Below are positions 10,909 through 22,043 of a stretch of 64,000 nucleotides of DNA, piece by piece (positions within the stretch are counted from its first letter, which is position 1; each line of letters opens with the position of its first letter). The stretch covers positions 13,509,001 to 13,573,000 of the forward strand of contig NC_062983.1 in the NCBI RefSeq assembly GCF_023078275.1. The letters run 5' to 3'. The position numbers and the translations under genes were made by a program. Source of the DNA: Leguminivora glycinivorella. Lineage: Eukaryota > Arthropoda > Insecta > Lepidoptera > Tortricidae. The notes under the pieces were generated by a model, which was not told the origin of the DNA, did no database searches, and worked only from the letters and a program-made list of their open reading frames with translations.

Positions 10909-11143
10909 GATCCACTAAGGTTTACCAAAATTTCCTATGTAGGTTGATTGTATTATGAAACTTTCCTTTTTTGTTACCGAAAATGTATAGAAATCTGGTA
11001 ACAAAAAAGGAAGGTTTCATGCAAACTACATAGGACAGTTTGGGAAACCTTAGTGGATCTTGCTCAGCATCACGGACTCTATCAGCCCACCAATTTTTAT
11101 CAAAATCGGAGACGTGATCCAAATGAACAAACTTTTCGGGAAT
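10819..11143. mobile_element. Foldback (palindromic) element, target of the RTE LINE
   Basis: Two arms of about 150-160 bp, 10819-10978 and 10997-11143, are inverted complements with scattered mismatches, around an 18-bp loop. Examples: CACGTCTCCGATTTGG against CGGAGACGTG, and GATCCACTAAGG against CCTTAGTGGATC. A transcript would form a long hairpin. Before the LINE inserted, the left arm began at about 8094. The class of DNA transposon is unknown. Confidence 0.8.
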
Positions 11144-11246
11144 CTTTTCATCGCATCGGTCCGTCCCAGTCGCACTTATAAATAGTGGGAAAAGCCTGAC
11201 GTTATATCGTTTATCACGCGACCGTGCTTGCCTTCCTGAAATAGAT

Positions 11247-11790
11247 ATCATTTACGAAAGCTACTACCATCTAACCTTCCAACCCAAAGGGTATATAACT
11301 ACTTACAATACAATATAACAATACACTTTACTAGCTTTTGCCCGCGGCTTCACTCGCGTTAGAAAGAGACAAAAAGTAGCCTATAGCACTCTCCATCCCT
11401 TCAACTATCTCCACTTAAAAAATCACGTCAATTCGTCGCTCCGTTTTGCCGTGAAAGACGGACAAACAAACAGACACACACACTTTCCCCTTTATAATAT
11501 TAGTATGGATTCACCAATGTAACAAGATGACATAAAAAAAATATAAGCACATAACTTTAATTAACTATGGTAGACAACAGGCAACAGTAAGTACTTATTG
11601 GGATTACTCCGGTTTCCTCGTGATCCGTGATTCCATCACCGAAAAGCGACTGGCAAATATCAAATGACATTTCGCACATAAGTTCCGAACTTCCGAAAAA
11701 CTCATTGGTACGAGCTGGAGTTTGAACGCGTGACCTCCGGATTGAAAGTCGCACGACTCGCACGCTCTTACCGCTAGGCCACCAGCGCTT
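11247..11790 (-). mobile_element. tRNA-derived SINE, interrupted
   Basis: On the minus strand, 11790-11567 starts with a tRNA-like head: GGTGGCCTAGCGGTAAGAG resembles box A and GGTCACGCGTTCAAACTCC resembles box B. The body follows (GAGGAAACCGGAGTAATCCC, AATAAG). A later body segment, GGGTTGGAAGGTTAGATGG...CTTTCGTAA, is displaced to 11290-11247. About 275 bp, including a Helitron, separates the two parts. The order matches the common lepidopteran SINE as I remember it. Matching 3'-end sequence occurs at 28064-28118. No A/B-box tRNA fold is intact enough to call a functional tRNA. Confidence 0.7.
11331..11509 (-). mobile_element. Short non-autonomous Helitron
   Basis: On the minus strand it begins TCCATACTAATATTATAAAG and ends with the hairpin-like GCGAGTGAAGCCGCGGGC then AAAAGCTAG. 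It sits between A and T with no TSD, as Helitrons do. At 179 bp it has no coding capacity. The end closely matches the larger Helitron at 15156-17650. Confidence 0.72.
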
Positions 11791-12069
11791 CACGAAAACA
11801 CAATGCAGCGCAAAACAACCTGTATACAAAAGTATAGGATAGGTCAGTGTTGTGGTGAACGGCGATAAATTTTACTGACTAAGATGCAACATGCATCGTG
11901 ATTCATGGGGGTCGCATTCACTTTATACATACATACATAGGTTATAAAAGTTAATGTATATACTTACGATAAAATTTATTATAGGTATCTACTTACTACA
12001 AATACATATGCTTTCCATCAGGGCCCATAAAATAGATCCTAGGGCTTATTGTAAATATAATAACAGCGC
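11791..12069. other. Intergenic, nothing recognised
   Basis: AT-rich sequence with a short TACA repeat near 11925-11938. No gene or clear repeat boundary. Confidence 0.5.
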
Positions 12070-12497
12070 AATAGTTATTTGTTATACAAGGGGGCAAAGT
12101 TGTATTTTAACGCCGAGTGTGGAATTGAAAAACGAGCAAGTGAAAGGATTCTATAGTTGAACCACGAGCGAAGCGAGTGGTTCGAGAATAGAATCCTGAA
12201 TTTGCGAGTTTTTTAACACACGAGAAGTAAAATACATTTGCACCCGAGTGTAACACAAAACTTTTCCCCTCACTATAGCGAGGAAACTACAAGTACTACA
12301 ACGCAAAAAATGCGTTTATCACTGTTTCCAGTAGTTCCACAGGTGGTAAATCACCTACTTTTATCAATTTTAAAGCAGTTAATTTGACTTTATTCAAAGT
12401 CAAATTACTTTACCCACTATTTAGTGGATAAAATGCGTTTTTACCCGCTGGTATAAGGACAAAACACGTGTTTCCGAGCTAGTGAGGGGAAAAATTG
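12070..12497 (+). mobile_element. Family-C interspersed element
   Basis: Near full-length copy of the element at 4954-5390, from ATAGTTATTTGTTATACAAG to GTGAGGGGAAAAATTG, with small indels. Confidence 0.82.
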
Positions 12498-12664
12498 TTT
12501 ACCTTATTAATCGCGAAATTATGGTTAATTTTGAAGGATATAAGAATAAAAAAAAAACAAATAACGGTATAAACTCTGAGCTCTGACACTTTAGAAGACT
12601 CGTAATCCTTTTACTTTAAAATCCCTAACGACTAGTACTCAACAACATACAGTATTGACTGAAT

Positions 12665-13519
12665 ATAAAAAACCGGCCAAGTGCGAGTCGGACTCGCCCA
12701 CCGAGGGTTCCGTACAAACTTTCTTTCAAACTACCTAGTAAAAATAATCTCATATTTTCATATAACTCTAATGACTTGACTAGAAGACAAAAGTATAGGC
12801 ACTAATGAGTATTATAGTGTATAGCGCCATCTCCCGTTCAATTTGCTAACTAATTTGCGCGACCTGGTTTTTCAGGGATAATTCTTTATAATGTTAACCG
12901 ATTTAAACAGTTTTTACTTTATTAGACAGAAGATGGTTTACGTAACATCTCGTATTAATTTGAAGTACGATATACATCCGCAAGGGTGGGTAAATTGAAA
13001 GTAAAAATCTGAAAAGTTTTTTGTGAATTAAAAAAAAAGTATTCAAAATACAAACACGATTATATTTTTCCTGTAATATATAGCATAAAACCAATGTTTA
13101 CTAAAATTCTCATAATTTTTCGTTGGTAAACTTCGGAGATAAGGGGGGGGGGAACGGTATTTTTTTTTACATTTTCCTTCAAAATTCTTTTTTTTTCCAC
13201 AACAAAAAAATTATAAAAAATAGCTTATTTACGTTCAATTTGAGCTCTTTCCAACGATACCCCACTTGACCTAGTAACTTGAAATTTACAGTTTGCCCCC
13301 CTTTCATTTTGGCCATTTTCTACAATTAAAATTAATATATTTAAAAAAATTATACTTTCTATTTGTAGAGGTTTACTATGTTCACAACTATTCCAAATTT
13401 CAAGTTGATAGAATTAGTAGTTCTCGAGATATTTAGGAATGTGACAGACGGACAGACAGACGGACAGAGTCGCACCATAAGGGTTCCTGTTGTACCTTTT
13501 TGGTACGGAACCCTAAAAA
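12665..13519 (+). mobile_element. Family-B interspersed element
   Basis: Begins AAACCGGCCAAGTGCGAGTC and ends GGTACGGAACCCTAAAAA. Both ends resemble family A, but the roughly 850-bp body is unrelated. It contains a GACGGACAGACAGACGGACAG tract near the end. A second copy lies at 26841-27816 and a reversed one at 58736-59442. No coding capacity. Confidence 0.82.
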
Positions 13520-13951
13520 GTAAGTATCTACTTACTCGTGGTAATGTACCCAGCTAATTTAGTAGGTAGCTACTACTTTAACATTGACACAGTAGCTTTG
13601 CCAGCTAAATTACCTTAAAGAACAAAAATCATACAAAAAGCCTTTAAACTTTGGAGAAAGAGGCGATTTAATCGCACTCATTTTTGTATTTTTTTATGTG
13701 GACTTATTAAGAGTAAAGTTGTGAAACAAAAGGCGTTACGTTGACTAAAGCGAGAGGTCTCGTTATTGACCCACAAATTACATGTACAGAAAAAAAATCT
13801 GTTCACTTATTGCCAGGTTCAGATCTGCGAAAGTCGAATAAAAGGTAGGTACATACTCGTACTTATCAAAGTTCTATTGAAACTTCCCATGGAATAATAT
13901 TTAACGATGACGGACGGTTTGGCACTTTTGACCATTCAAAATATCTTGATC
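13520..13951. other. Intergenic, nothing recognised
   Basis: About 430 bp of AT-rich sequence between repeats, without a convincing reading frame or splice-bounded exon. Confidence 0.5.
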
Positions 13952-14548
13952 TTTTTTAGGGTTCCGTAGTCAACTAGGAACCCTTATAGTTTCGCCATGT
14001 CTGTCTGTCCGTCCGTCCGTCCGTCCGTCCGTCCGTCCGTCCGTCCGTCCGTCCGTCCGTCCGTCCGTCCGTCCGCGGATAATCTCAGTAACTGTTAGCA
14101 CTAGAAAGCTGAAATTTGGTACCAATATGTATATGAATCACGCCGACAAAGTGCAAAAATAAAAAATGGAAAAAAATGTTTTATTAGGGTACCCCCCCTA
14201 CATGTAAAGTGGGAGCTGAATTTTTTTTTCATTCCAACCCTAACGTATGATATATTGTTGGATAGGTATTTAAAAATGAATAAGGGTTTGCTAAGATTGT
14301 TTTTTGATAATATTTATATTTTCGGAAATAATCGCTCCTAAAGGAAAAACAAGTGCGTCCCCCCCCCTCTAACTTTTGAACCATATGTTTAAAAAATATG
14401 AAAAAAATCACAAAAGTAGAACTTTATAAAGACTTTCTAGGAAAATTGTTTTGAACTTGATAGGTTCAGTAGTTTTTGAGAAAAATACGGAAAACTACGG
14501 AACCCTACACTGAGCGTGGCCCGACACGCTCTTGGCCGGTTTTTTTTT
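13952..14548 (-). mobile_element. Family-A element with long CCGT tract
   Basis: Full-length family-A copy, AGGGTTCCGTAG at 13958 to GGCCGG at 14539. Its internal CCGT tetranucleotide tract (about 14010-14076) is the longest in the window, explaining most of the length difference from other copies. Confidence 0.85.
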
Positions 14549-15155
14549 ATTATTATAAATGGGCGTACTCTTGGCCACAGACAAGCCAAAGGCAAAGACG
14601 TGGCCTACGATGGAGTGAGCTCGCCCAGAAGATATTTATTTGATGTGTGATTACCTCTATCATAAGTATCATAACCATTTTAATCGGTAACGATAACAAC
14701 GCCTCCCCGATACTTCTTATTTAATTTTGGTCTAGAATTCATTCTTGTGGTTCAGTCTGTTAGTTAAAGTTTCCTTAATTAAGGTACAATATCGTACATT
14801 TTATACTTATTATAACAAAAAATAAAACCGCCTTCAAAAATAAGCGCGTTACAAAACACGGAGAAACTAAAAAGCCAAAAATAATAAACCTTTACCTATT
14901 CTCTTTCTTTTTCTTTACTATATTCTATATGAAGCATATATAGTACGCAAAAGTACTATATTTTTGGGGTCCATGCCAGTGGCGAATTTACACGAGGGTC
15001 AAACCGCCAGGAGCGGCGTTTTGATAATGAAAAAAATTTCGCGCTCGCTCCGCTCGCGCTTTTATTCATATTTAACCTTCACTGTACATTTCATTTTTTT
15101 TTTTTACTTTGAATATACATTACATTTATTATGGGACCAATGCTGAAATATACAA
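14549..15155. other. LINE tail and foldback-arm fragments, no gene
   Basis: 14555-14632 is, on the minus strand, a LINE 3'-tail fragment (CTTCTGGGCGAGCTC...GTGGCCAAGAGTACGCCCA) that reappears at about 60240-60325. 14821-14897 matches the outer arm of the foldback element at 36553-36905 (ACCGCCTTCAAAAATAAGCG). The rest, including a small frame at 14964-15146, shows nothing recognisable. Confidence 0.6.
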
Positions 15156-15179
15156 TCTAAATATATAAAAGAAGAAGCT

Positions 15180-17025
15180 GACTGACTGACATATCAACGC
15201 ACAGCCGAAACCGCTGGTCCTAGAGATTTCAAATTTGGCACGTAGGTTCCTTATATAGTGTAGAGGAGCACTAAGAAAGGATTTTCCAAAATTCACCTCC
15301 TAAGGGGGTCAAATGGGGGTTCAAAGTTTGTATGGGGAAACAAGATTAGTTTGACTATTTTATTCGAAACTTCACAGGAATATTCCTTAAGACATATGAC
15401 TTAATACGTGTTTCAGGTTTTTTGAAAATTTTACCCCTAAAAGGGTCAAAAGGGGTTAATAAAGTCGAAAAACCAATATGGGTATCGTTTTTATGGTTTA
15501 TCGGGTCGCTGATCACGATAAATACAACGTTTTTTAAATCTAACGAGGCGGAAGTGAAATACCTCTCCCCTGTTGTGGTGCAATGGGGTTTAAATATCAA
15601 AAAAATATATATAGACTGACGGACATATCAACGCACAGCTGAAACCGCTGGTCCTAGAGATGTCAAATTTGGCACGTTGGTTCCTTATATAGTGTAAAGG
15701 AGCACTAAGAAAGGATTTTTCAAAATTCGCCTCCTAAGGGGGTCAAATGGGGGTTCAAAGTTTGTATGGGGAAACAATGTTAGTTTCACTGTTTTATGCG
15801 AAACTTCACAGGAAGATTCCTTAAGACATATAATTGAATACGTGTTTCAGGTTTTTTGAAAATTTAACCCCTAAAAGGGTGAAAAGGGGGTGATAAAGTA
15901 AAAAAATCAATATGGGTATCGTTTTTATGGTTTATCGGGTGTCTGATCACGATAAATACAACGTTTTTAAAATCTAACGAGGCAGAAGTGAAATATTATC
16001 CCCTGTTGTGGTGCAAAGGGGTTTAAATATCAAAAAAATATATTGACTGACGGACATATCAAAGCACAGCCGAAACCACTGGTCTTAGAGATTTTAAATT
16101 TGGCAAGTAGGTTCCTTATATAGTGTAGAGGAGCACTAAGAAAGGATTTTCCAAAATTCACCTCCGAAGGGGGTCACATGGGGGTTCAAAGTTTGTATGG
16201 GGAAACAAGATTAGTTTGACTATTTTATTCGAAACTTCACAAGAAGATTCCTTAAGACATATGACTTAATACGTGTTTCAGGTTTTTTGAAAATTTTACC
16301 CCTAAAAGGGTCAAAAGGGGTTAATAAAGTCAAAAAACCAATATGGGTATCGTTTTTATGGTTTATCGGGTCGCTGATCACGATAAATACAACGTTTTTT
16401 AAATCTAACGAGGCGGAAGTGAAATACCTTCTCCCCTGTTGTGGTGCAATGGGGTTTAAATATCAAAAAAATATATATAGACTGACGGACATATCAACGC
16501 ACAGCTGAAACCGCTGGTCCTAGAGATGTCAAATTTGGCACGTTGGTTCCTTATATAGTGTAAAGGAGCACTAAGAAAGGATTTTTCAAAATTCGCCTCC
16601 TAAGGGGGTCAAATGGGGGTTCAAAGTTTGTATGGGGAAACAATGTTAGTTTCACTGTTTTATGCGAAACTTCACAGGAGGATTGCTAAAGACATATGAC
16701 TAAATACGCGTTTCAAGTTTTTTAAAAATGTACCCACTAAAAGGGTGAAAAGGGGTGATCATGTCAAAAAACCAATATGGGTATCGTTTTTATGGTTTAT
16801 CGGGTCGCTGATCACGATAAATACAACGTTTTTAAAATCTGACGTGGCGGAAGTGAAATACCTTTTCCCCTGTTGTGGTGCAATGGGGTTTAAATATCGA
16901 AAATAGCCATATGGATTTCTTTTTTATGTTTACTTCTGGTTCAAGAGGTTTCAAATTACACGTAAGTTCCTTAGAAGAGCACTAAGAAAGGATTTTTCAA
17001 AATTCACCGCCTAACATGATAATTT
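15180..17025 (+). repeat. Tandem array of about 435-bp units with dimeric order
   Basis: Units start with GACTGAC(G/T)GACATATCAA at 15180, 15614, 16044 and 16480, with a degraded fifth from about 16905. Units 1 and 3 share variants (ACAAGATTAGTTTGACTATT), and units 2 and 4 share others (ACAATGTTAGTTTCACTGTT), so a dimer of about 866 bp was duplicated. Short frames at 15422 and 16287 are the same part of units 1 and 3 and are not genes. Confidence 0.9.
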
Positions 17026-17027
17026 GA

Positions 17028-17463
17028 CAGGGACAGGGACAGGGACGGGGCGGGGCGGGGCGGACTGGGACGAGACGGGACGGGCCGGAACAGGGATAAG
17101 GGTAGGGATAGGGATAGGGATAGGGATAGGGATAGGGATAGGGACGGGGACGGGGACGGGGACGGGGACGGGGACGGGGACGGGGACGGGGACGGGGACG
17201 GGGACGGGGACGGGGACGGGGACGGGGACGGGGACGGGGACGGGGACGGGGACGGGGGCGGGGACGGGGACGGGGACGGGGACGGGGACGGGGACGGGGA
17301 CGGGGACGGGGACGGGGACGGGGACGGGGGGACGGGGACGGGGACGGGGACGGGGACGGGGACGGGGACGGGGACGGGGACGGGGACGGGGACGGGGACG
17401 GGGACGGGGACGGGACGGGGACGGGGACGGGGACGGGGACGGGGACGGGGACGGGGACGGGGA
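17028..17463 (+). repeat. GGGACG/GGGATA hexanucleotide tract
   Basis: About 435 bp of hexamers: GGGACA, then GGGATA, then a long nearly pure GGGGAC run, with a few single-base slips. The G-run strand is plus, with strong G-quadruplex potential. Encoded RP, GT and SP dipeptide repeats in several frames are artefacts. Confidence 0.97.
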
Positions 17464-17663
17464 ATATATATGGTAAGCGTGTTCAGTGGATACATGTAGA
17501 AGTATAATGCCCCGCTGCACCTTAATCGAAATAATTGCGGACAAATGTACCTACATAGAAACCTACGGATCCAAATGAAAATCTTATTTTTTGTAAACGT
17601 TTGAATAAGAATACTTTTATTACGCGGGCGAAGCCGCGGGTAAAAGCTAGTAGTACATATGGG

Positions 17664-17779
17664 TATAATATGGGTATTTTTTTTTTAAATTATGGGTCTT
17701 GTAAAAAAATTAAGTAGGTAACTATTGAAATTAAAAGAATATTAATAGGTACGTAAGTAAAAATTGCACACCTGTCAAT
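17664..17779 (+). repeat. Left copy of a 115-bp direct repeat
   Basis: Starts ATAATATGGGTATTTT and ends CACACCTGTCAAT. It recurs at 18673-18786, differing only in T-run length. It begins 14 bp after the Helitron end. Confidence 0.9.
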
Positions 17780-18672
17780 GACATGAAAGATATCCAATCG
17801 AATAAAATATTTAACAAAACCCTGAAACAATATTTAATCGAAAAATGTTATTACAGCTTACAAGACTTTTTTAACGATAATGAATAAACAAAGTAAAAAA
17901 AAAAACATTATTGAAAGCCTATACCCCTACTTACTATAATTACTATGAAGTACCTAGTCATAGCCGACCCAGTTTCATTTGTTTACCCTTATTTGTTGGC
18001 GCACCGTCATGACGTGAAAAAGATTGTATAAAAAGATACCTAACAAATTGTATAAGCGAAATACCTCCTACCTACCTACATTAATTATTGCTGCGCCCCG
18101 TAGGGCTTCATGTGTCATTTGTGTACCTACCTATACTTTTAAGTACCTACTTGTAAAACCTGTAATGTACATGTGAATTGCAATAAATAAATACAATACA
18201 ATACAATACATTACGATACATTAAATAATCTGTACATTTCATTACTTCGTTCTGTTCTGCAAATATTGCAGTTACGTATAAAGCCACCGTTGTTTGCAAA
18301 CATTTGTATTTTTTCCAAGATATATTAAATAACGACATTTCTTAAGGGGATTCTCTACTCCGATGACCTTTGATTTGAATCCATTGGTATTATGAATATT
18401 ACGATAGTTTCTAAAGCATATCATATTAACAGAATCGTCTTTAAACAAACTAGCATCCCATAATTAGGTACCTACTTCACAGCTCATTGATTCTGTGATA
18501 TTTAGCATCAAAGTTGAACTATTTTAGGACTGAAACTGGTTCTTTGGTCAAAATTTTTGCCGTAATTAGTTTAAAATTAAAATCGCTTTTGCATTTTCAT
18601 AAAAGTCTAGATTTCATTGAAGTAAAAATGTTTTTAAAACAATGTCAAATTTCATAAAAAATATAATGTACT
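17780..18672 (+). mobile_element. Probable 5'-truncated LINE insertion with extra 3' sequence
   Basis: An 893-bp insert between two 115-bp direct repeats. Its first part encodes a LINE-like ORF2 ending (about 17783-17887: MKDIQSNKIFNKTLKQYL, then EKCYYSLQDFFNDNE and stop). A LINE-like tail follows (AATTGCAATAAATAAATACA and ATACA repeats at about 18178-18215). The remaining 450 bp is not obviously LINE sequence and may be transduced 3' flank. The 115-bp repeats are best read as a long TSD. Confidence 0.6.
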
Positions 18673-18786
18673 TATAATATGGGTATTTTTTTTAAATTAT
18701 GGGTCTTGTAAAAAAATTAAGTAGGTAACTATTGAAATTAAAAGAATATTAATAGGTACGTAAGTAAAAATTGCACACCTGTCAAT
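18673..18786 (+). repeat. Right copy of the 115-bp direct repeat
   Basis: Copy of 17664-17779 with two fewer T residues in the T-run and otherwise no difference that I see. Confidence 0.9.
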
Positions 18787-19752
18787 ACATTTAGAAAGTG
18801 ATAGAAGACTCAATATTGCATATTTTTCGAAATACGCCATATATATTGTTGGTGTTCAATAAAACACTTGGTACATTACATACAATAAATAAACCTAGTT
18901 ATATATTACGCTAAGTAAAACATTCGACAACATGAAAGTTTGCTTTTTTAAAAAAGGTCAAATGTTAAGTTGGTAAATGTGAGCTTGGAAAATAAAACAA
19001 TAAGTTGGGAAATGAACATTCGGCGGAATAAAATTGCGCGAAACGTGAGTTGGGAAGTGATTGATATTCGGTCATACAACTTTCGACGATACTTAAATAA
19101 GAGAACTAATGCAACACAAAACTTGTCAAAAATCGATGAAAACCGAATGGAGCCCCTTAGAGTGGACAGAAAGAACGATCTCTACGACTTGGTTATCGAT
19201 TATGTGTACCGTACCACAGAATATATAATAGTACAAGTACAGAAGGCCCACTGCTTTGATGTTCACGAAATGCCGCCTTTTTAAATGCCTACAAAATCTA
19301 ACAAAGAAACGAGCCGCACGTGCGCGGCGTCGGACGATAAGGTTGCCTATGGATTAAAACGAATTAATACCTACTTAGATAAAATGTTATACTAAGTCTT
19401 GGGTATTCTCTAGGTAGGTACAGTATTTATATATTTTTGTCCCAACATCACAAGCCTTATTGAACTTTTCCGTGGGACTTAATCAATAATATCTGTGTAA
19501 GATTGTCCTATTTTATTCATGATGTCTATATAACTAAGCATTATTTAGCCAATTCTAAAAACAACTCGCGACGTAAAGTAACAATAGAAAGAGCGAACGT
19601 GCGTTCTGTGAGAAGCCGCCAGCATGTACTTGTAGCTCGGCGATAGAATCGCGGAGTGAGCCGCCCCTGACCGTACTATATTTTATTTCGGTGTACTATA
19701 TTTTTTAGATGGAATTTTCTAAAATACTATATTTCCATGAAAAAAAGTTGGC
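18787..19752. other. Intergenic, no convincing gene
   Basis: A 104-codon frame at 18970-19284 has no recognisable domain, and its AGTTGGGAA motif repeats within it, so I treat it as chance or repeat-derived. A motif close to GTACTATATTTT repeats at about 19673-19730 and resembles sequence near 14945, suggesting repeat remnants. Confidence 0.45.
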
Positions 19753-20136
19753 AACCCTAGTCCGAATACATGTACAGTAGTGAAAGAATTATCCTTAAAC
19801 TCCTAACCATTGAGGAGTTGACCTTCCATCATCAGCTCAGCCACATAAAATTATTACCATCAGACGTAAATACTGGTGTACCTTTGAAAAATAGACTAAA
19901 AACATTACATGTGCCTATAACATTTGAAGAGTTCCCTCGATTTCTCCAGGATCCCATCATCAGACCCTGACTTGGTGCCAATGGGACCACCTCGGGGTTA
20001 TACCGGTTCGATCAAAAAAAAAATTTTGAAAATCGGTCCACGATTCTCGGAGATATCGAATAACATACATACAAAAAAAAAATAAAAAAAACATTCAGTC
20101 GAATTGAGAACCTCCTCCTTTTTTGAAGTCGGTTAA
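19753..20136 (+). mobile_element. Family-D interspersed repeat
   Basis: Starts TCCGAATACATGTACAG and ends GAAGTCGGTTAAAAA. It shares about 300 bp with 36973-37275 (CCATTGAGGAGTTGACC...GAGATATCGA). Read in reverse it contains two diverged CTGATGATGG units like the tandem array at 44805-45790. A short frame at 19770-19970 is part of the repeat and not a gene. Confidence 0.75.
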
Positions 20137-21109
20137 AAACTAGAACTGAAATATTCACCTCTCAATACTGCAGTTTAGATAAATTTACTATCATAGAACA
20201 AAAGACATCAACGCGCCAGACAACTTTCAATAGTTATGTACAATGCTACATACCTACTCGTATATTAGTTTTAAAATTTCGTATTACTATTATTATATTT
20301 ATTATATGTAGTTATTTATATCCTTTATTTATCTTCCTTCTTAAGTTAGGTTTTGTACAATATGAGTATAAAAGTAAAATAAAAAAACACTTACAAAACA
20401 ATATAAAACATATAAACACATTATAAAAAACCTAACCTAGGGTGCCGCCAGCAGCGGGACAGGGCCCAAGCTGCCGGTGGTTAGGGCTGCAGAGAGAGGA
20501 ACCGTCGGACTATCCGCGCCGTGTCCAAGATCACCGCCTTCTGCATTTGGACCTTGATCCATCCACCTAGCGAGTCTCTTAAGATTTATTTATATGTCTT
20601 TCCCATCACGGAACAATGGTATTCCGGACCTTTGGGAGGCGTGCGCGGGGCCGAAGCCAACACGTAGAGGCCCTTTCGACACTTTAATGAAATGTAAGGG
20701 GTACACCGAGCGGATGTTGCCCTTGCCCGTATCATGGGACACACGCAGAGGCAACACCCGCCAGGGTGTAAGGACTATTTGAGAGTTAATGGAATCTAAA
20801 ATGAACTGGTCTATTTTGATGAAAGTGATGGACTAAATACTGGGCTATGGATAAAAAACCGGACGCCTGCCTAATAAAACGGTATCCAATTTTATTTCCG
20901 GCAGACGGTGACTCGTCCCCACAAGATGGGCCCCCACAAAAAGCGACATCCAAGATGGCTCAAGGGCAACACCGGTGTGAGAACTCAAGGGTGTCGAGAG
21001 GTGTACACCGCTTTCTGCCCAGTGGCTGTGAAGCCACTGCACCAACTCGCATCTTATGCAAATTTTCACTTCCACCCCTGGGGCATGTAGCCCTAACTAC
21101 TCCACTCTG
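20137..21109. other. Degraded repeat sequence, no host gene
   Basis: 20450-20790 is GC-richer and translates in pieces (IPDLWEACAGPKPTRRGP) in a way typical of old mobile DNA. 20880-21109 (CACAAGATGGGCCC...CCCTGGGGCATGTAG) is another GC-rich dispersed repeat, interrupted by the hAT element that follows. I could not assign either to a family. Confidence 0.45.
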
Positions 21110-21117
21110 GACGGCCA

Positions 21118-21999
21118 CAGAGATGTTAACTATTTGAAATAAAAGCATTTCAAATAGAAATACAAAATACCTATTTTGTATTTGGTATTTTAAATACTTT
21201 TATCGAAAACTATTTTGTATTTTATTTGAAATACTTTTTAGTACAAGTATTTTGTATTTTCTACCATTTCAAAATACAAAATACAAAATTTTTGACGTAA
21301 GATAGATGGTACCGAGCGCGTATTCTATTTTTGCTTTGTCTGCCTAAGTTATGTACTGATCGGGACAATACGTTCGGAAGCGCTTAATTTAATGTTTTAC
21401 AAAAACACACTTATTTTCAGTGCTGCCAACATAGTGATTCCTATAATAATTAAGGTTCAATAAATAGTAAGCGATTTGTTGCAAGATCCCTATGCACCCT
21501 GACCGTGAACATCGAAAAATCGGGGAAAATCCATAATGATTAACCTAATGACTGTAGGCATTTCTATTTAGTACAGATGTAATGTATTATGCTTAATTAA
21601 TAGATAGATAAAGAATAATTAATATTACTATTATTTTAGGAATTTCTTTTCATATTTCATACATATTGCAATATAACTCTTTCATTCGATTTTTATAATA
21701 TTAGGTAAAAGACATGGACACAGTCCATTTTTGGGTTCACTTTTTATCGTGCTAATTTTATAGAGCCAGGTTTCTGGTGATTCTGTGTTTTAAACACATC
21801 TTTAAAATAAAAGTTTTACCTTATGTCAAAAAAGTATTTTATTTGAATAAAGGTATTTTGAAAATACCTATTTTGCATTTTGTATTTCAAATACCTTTTT
21901 GTAAAACTATTTTGTATTTTTATTTGAAATAGGTAAAAAACCAAAGTATTAGCATTTTGTATCTAAATACATTGCACTACCTATTTTTTAACATCTCTG
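21118..21999. mobile_element. Non-autonomous hAT element with perfect 8-bp TSD
   Basis: Ends are CAGAGATGTTAA and TTAACATCTCTG, a perfect 12-bp inverted pair of the hAT CAGNGNTG type. Identical GACGGCCA octamers flank it at 21110-21117 and 22000-22007. The 882-bp interior has many GTATTTTG/CAAAATAC repeats within about 180 bp of each end, which could be subterminal transposase-binding repeats. No transposase is present. Confidence 0.9.
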
Positions 22000-22043
22000 G
22001 ACGGCCAGCCAAGGCAAGCCAGAGGTAGAGAGTACTGTCCCAG

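Larger units (their letters stand above)
15156..17650 (+). mobile_element. Non-autonomous Helitron carrying tandem arrays
   Basis: Begins TCTAAATATATAAAAGAAG directly after an A and ends with a short hairpin region (GCGGGCGAAGCCGCGG) followed by GTAAAAGCTAG and then T: the Helitron format of 5' TC, 3' hairpin plus CTRR, and insertion between A and T. The 2.5-kb interior holds four and a partial fifth copy of a roughly 435-bp unit, then a GGGACG hexamer tract, and no Rep/helicase gene, so movement would depend on another Helitron. Boundaries are inferred from terminal motifs, not from an empty site. Confidence 0.75.

Noticed and set aside
11700..11790. tRNA gene on the minus strand
   Set aside because: A-box and B-box are present but the sequence runs straight into a SINE body and the cloverleaf is degenerate; it is the SINE head.
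17101..17145. GGGATA repeats as an internal telomere tract
   Set aside because: Insect telomeres are usually TTAGG; this hexamer grades into GGGGAC and lies inside a Helitron.
17004..17544. Long frames of Arg-Pro, Val-Pro, Ser-Pro and Gly-Thr dipeptide repeats on both strands
   Set aside because: They are the six translations of the GGGACG hexamer tract inside a Helitron; no start context, domain or composition of a real gene.
18970..19284. 104-codon frame with a normal start
   Set aside because: No domain recognised, repeated AGTTGGGAA motif, no splice or promoter support; kept only as a note in the gap description.
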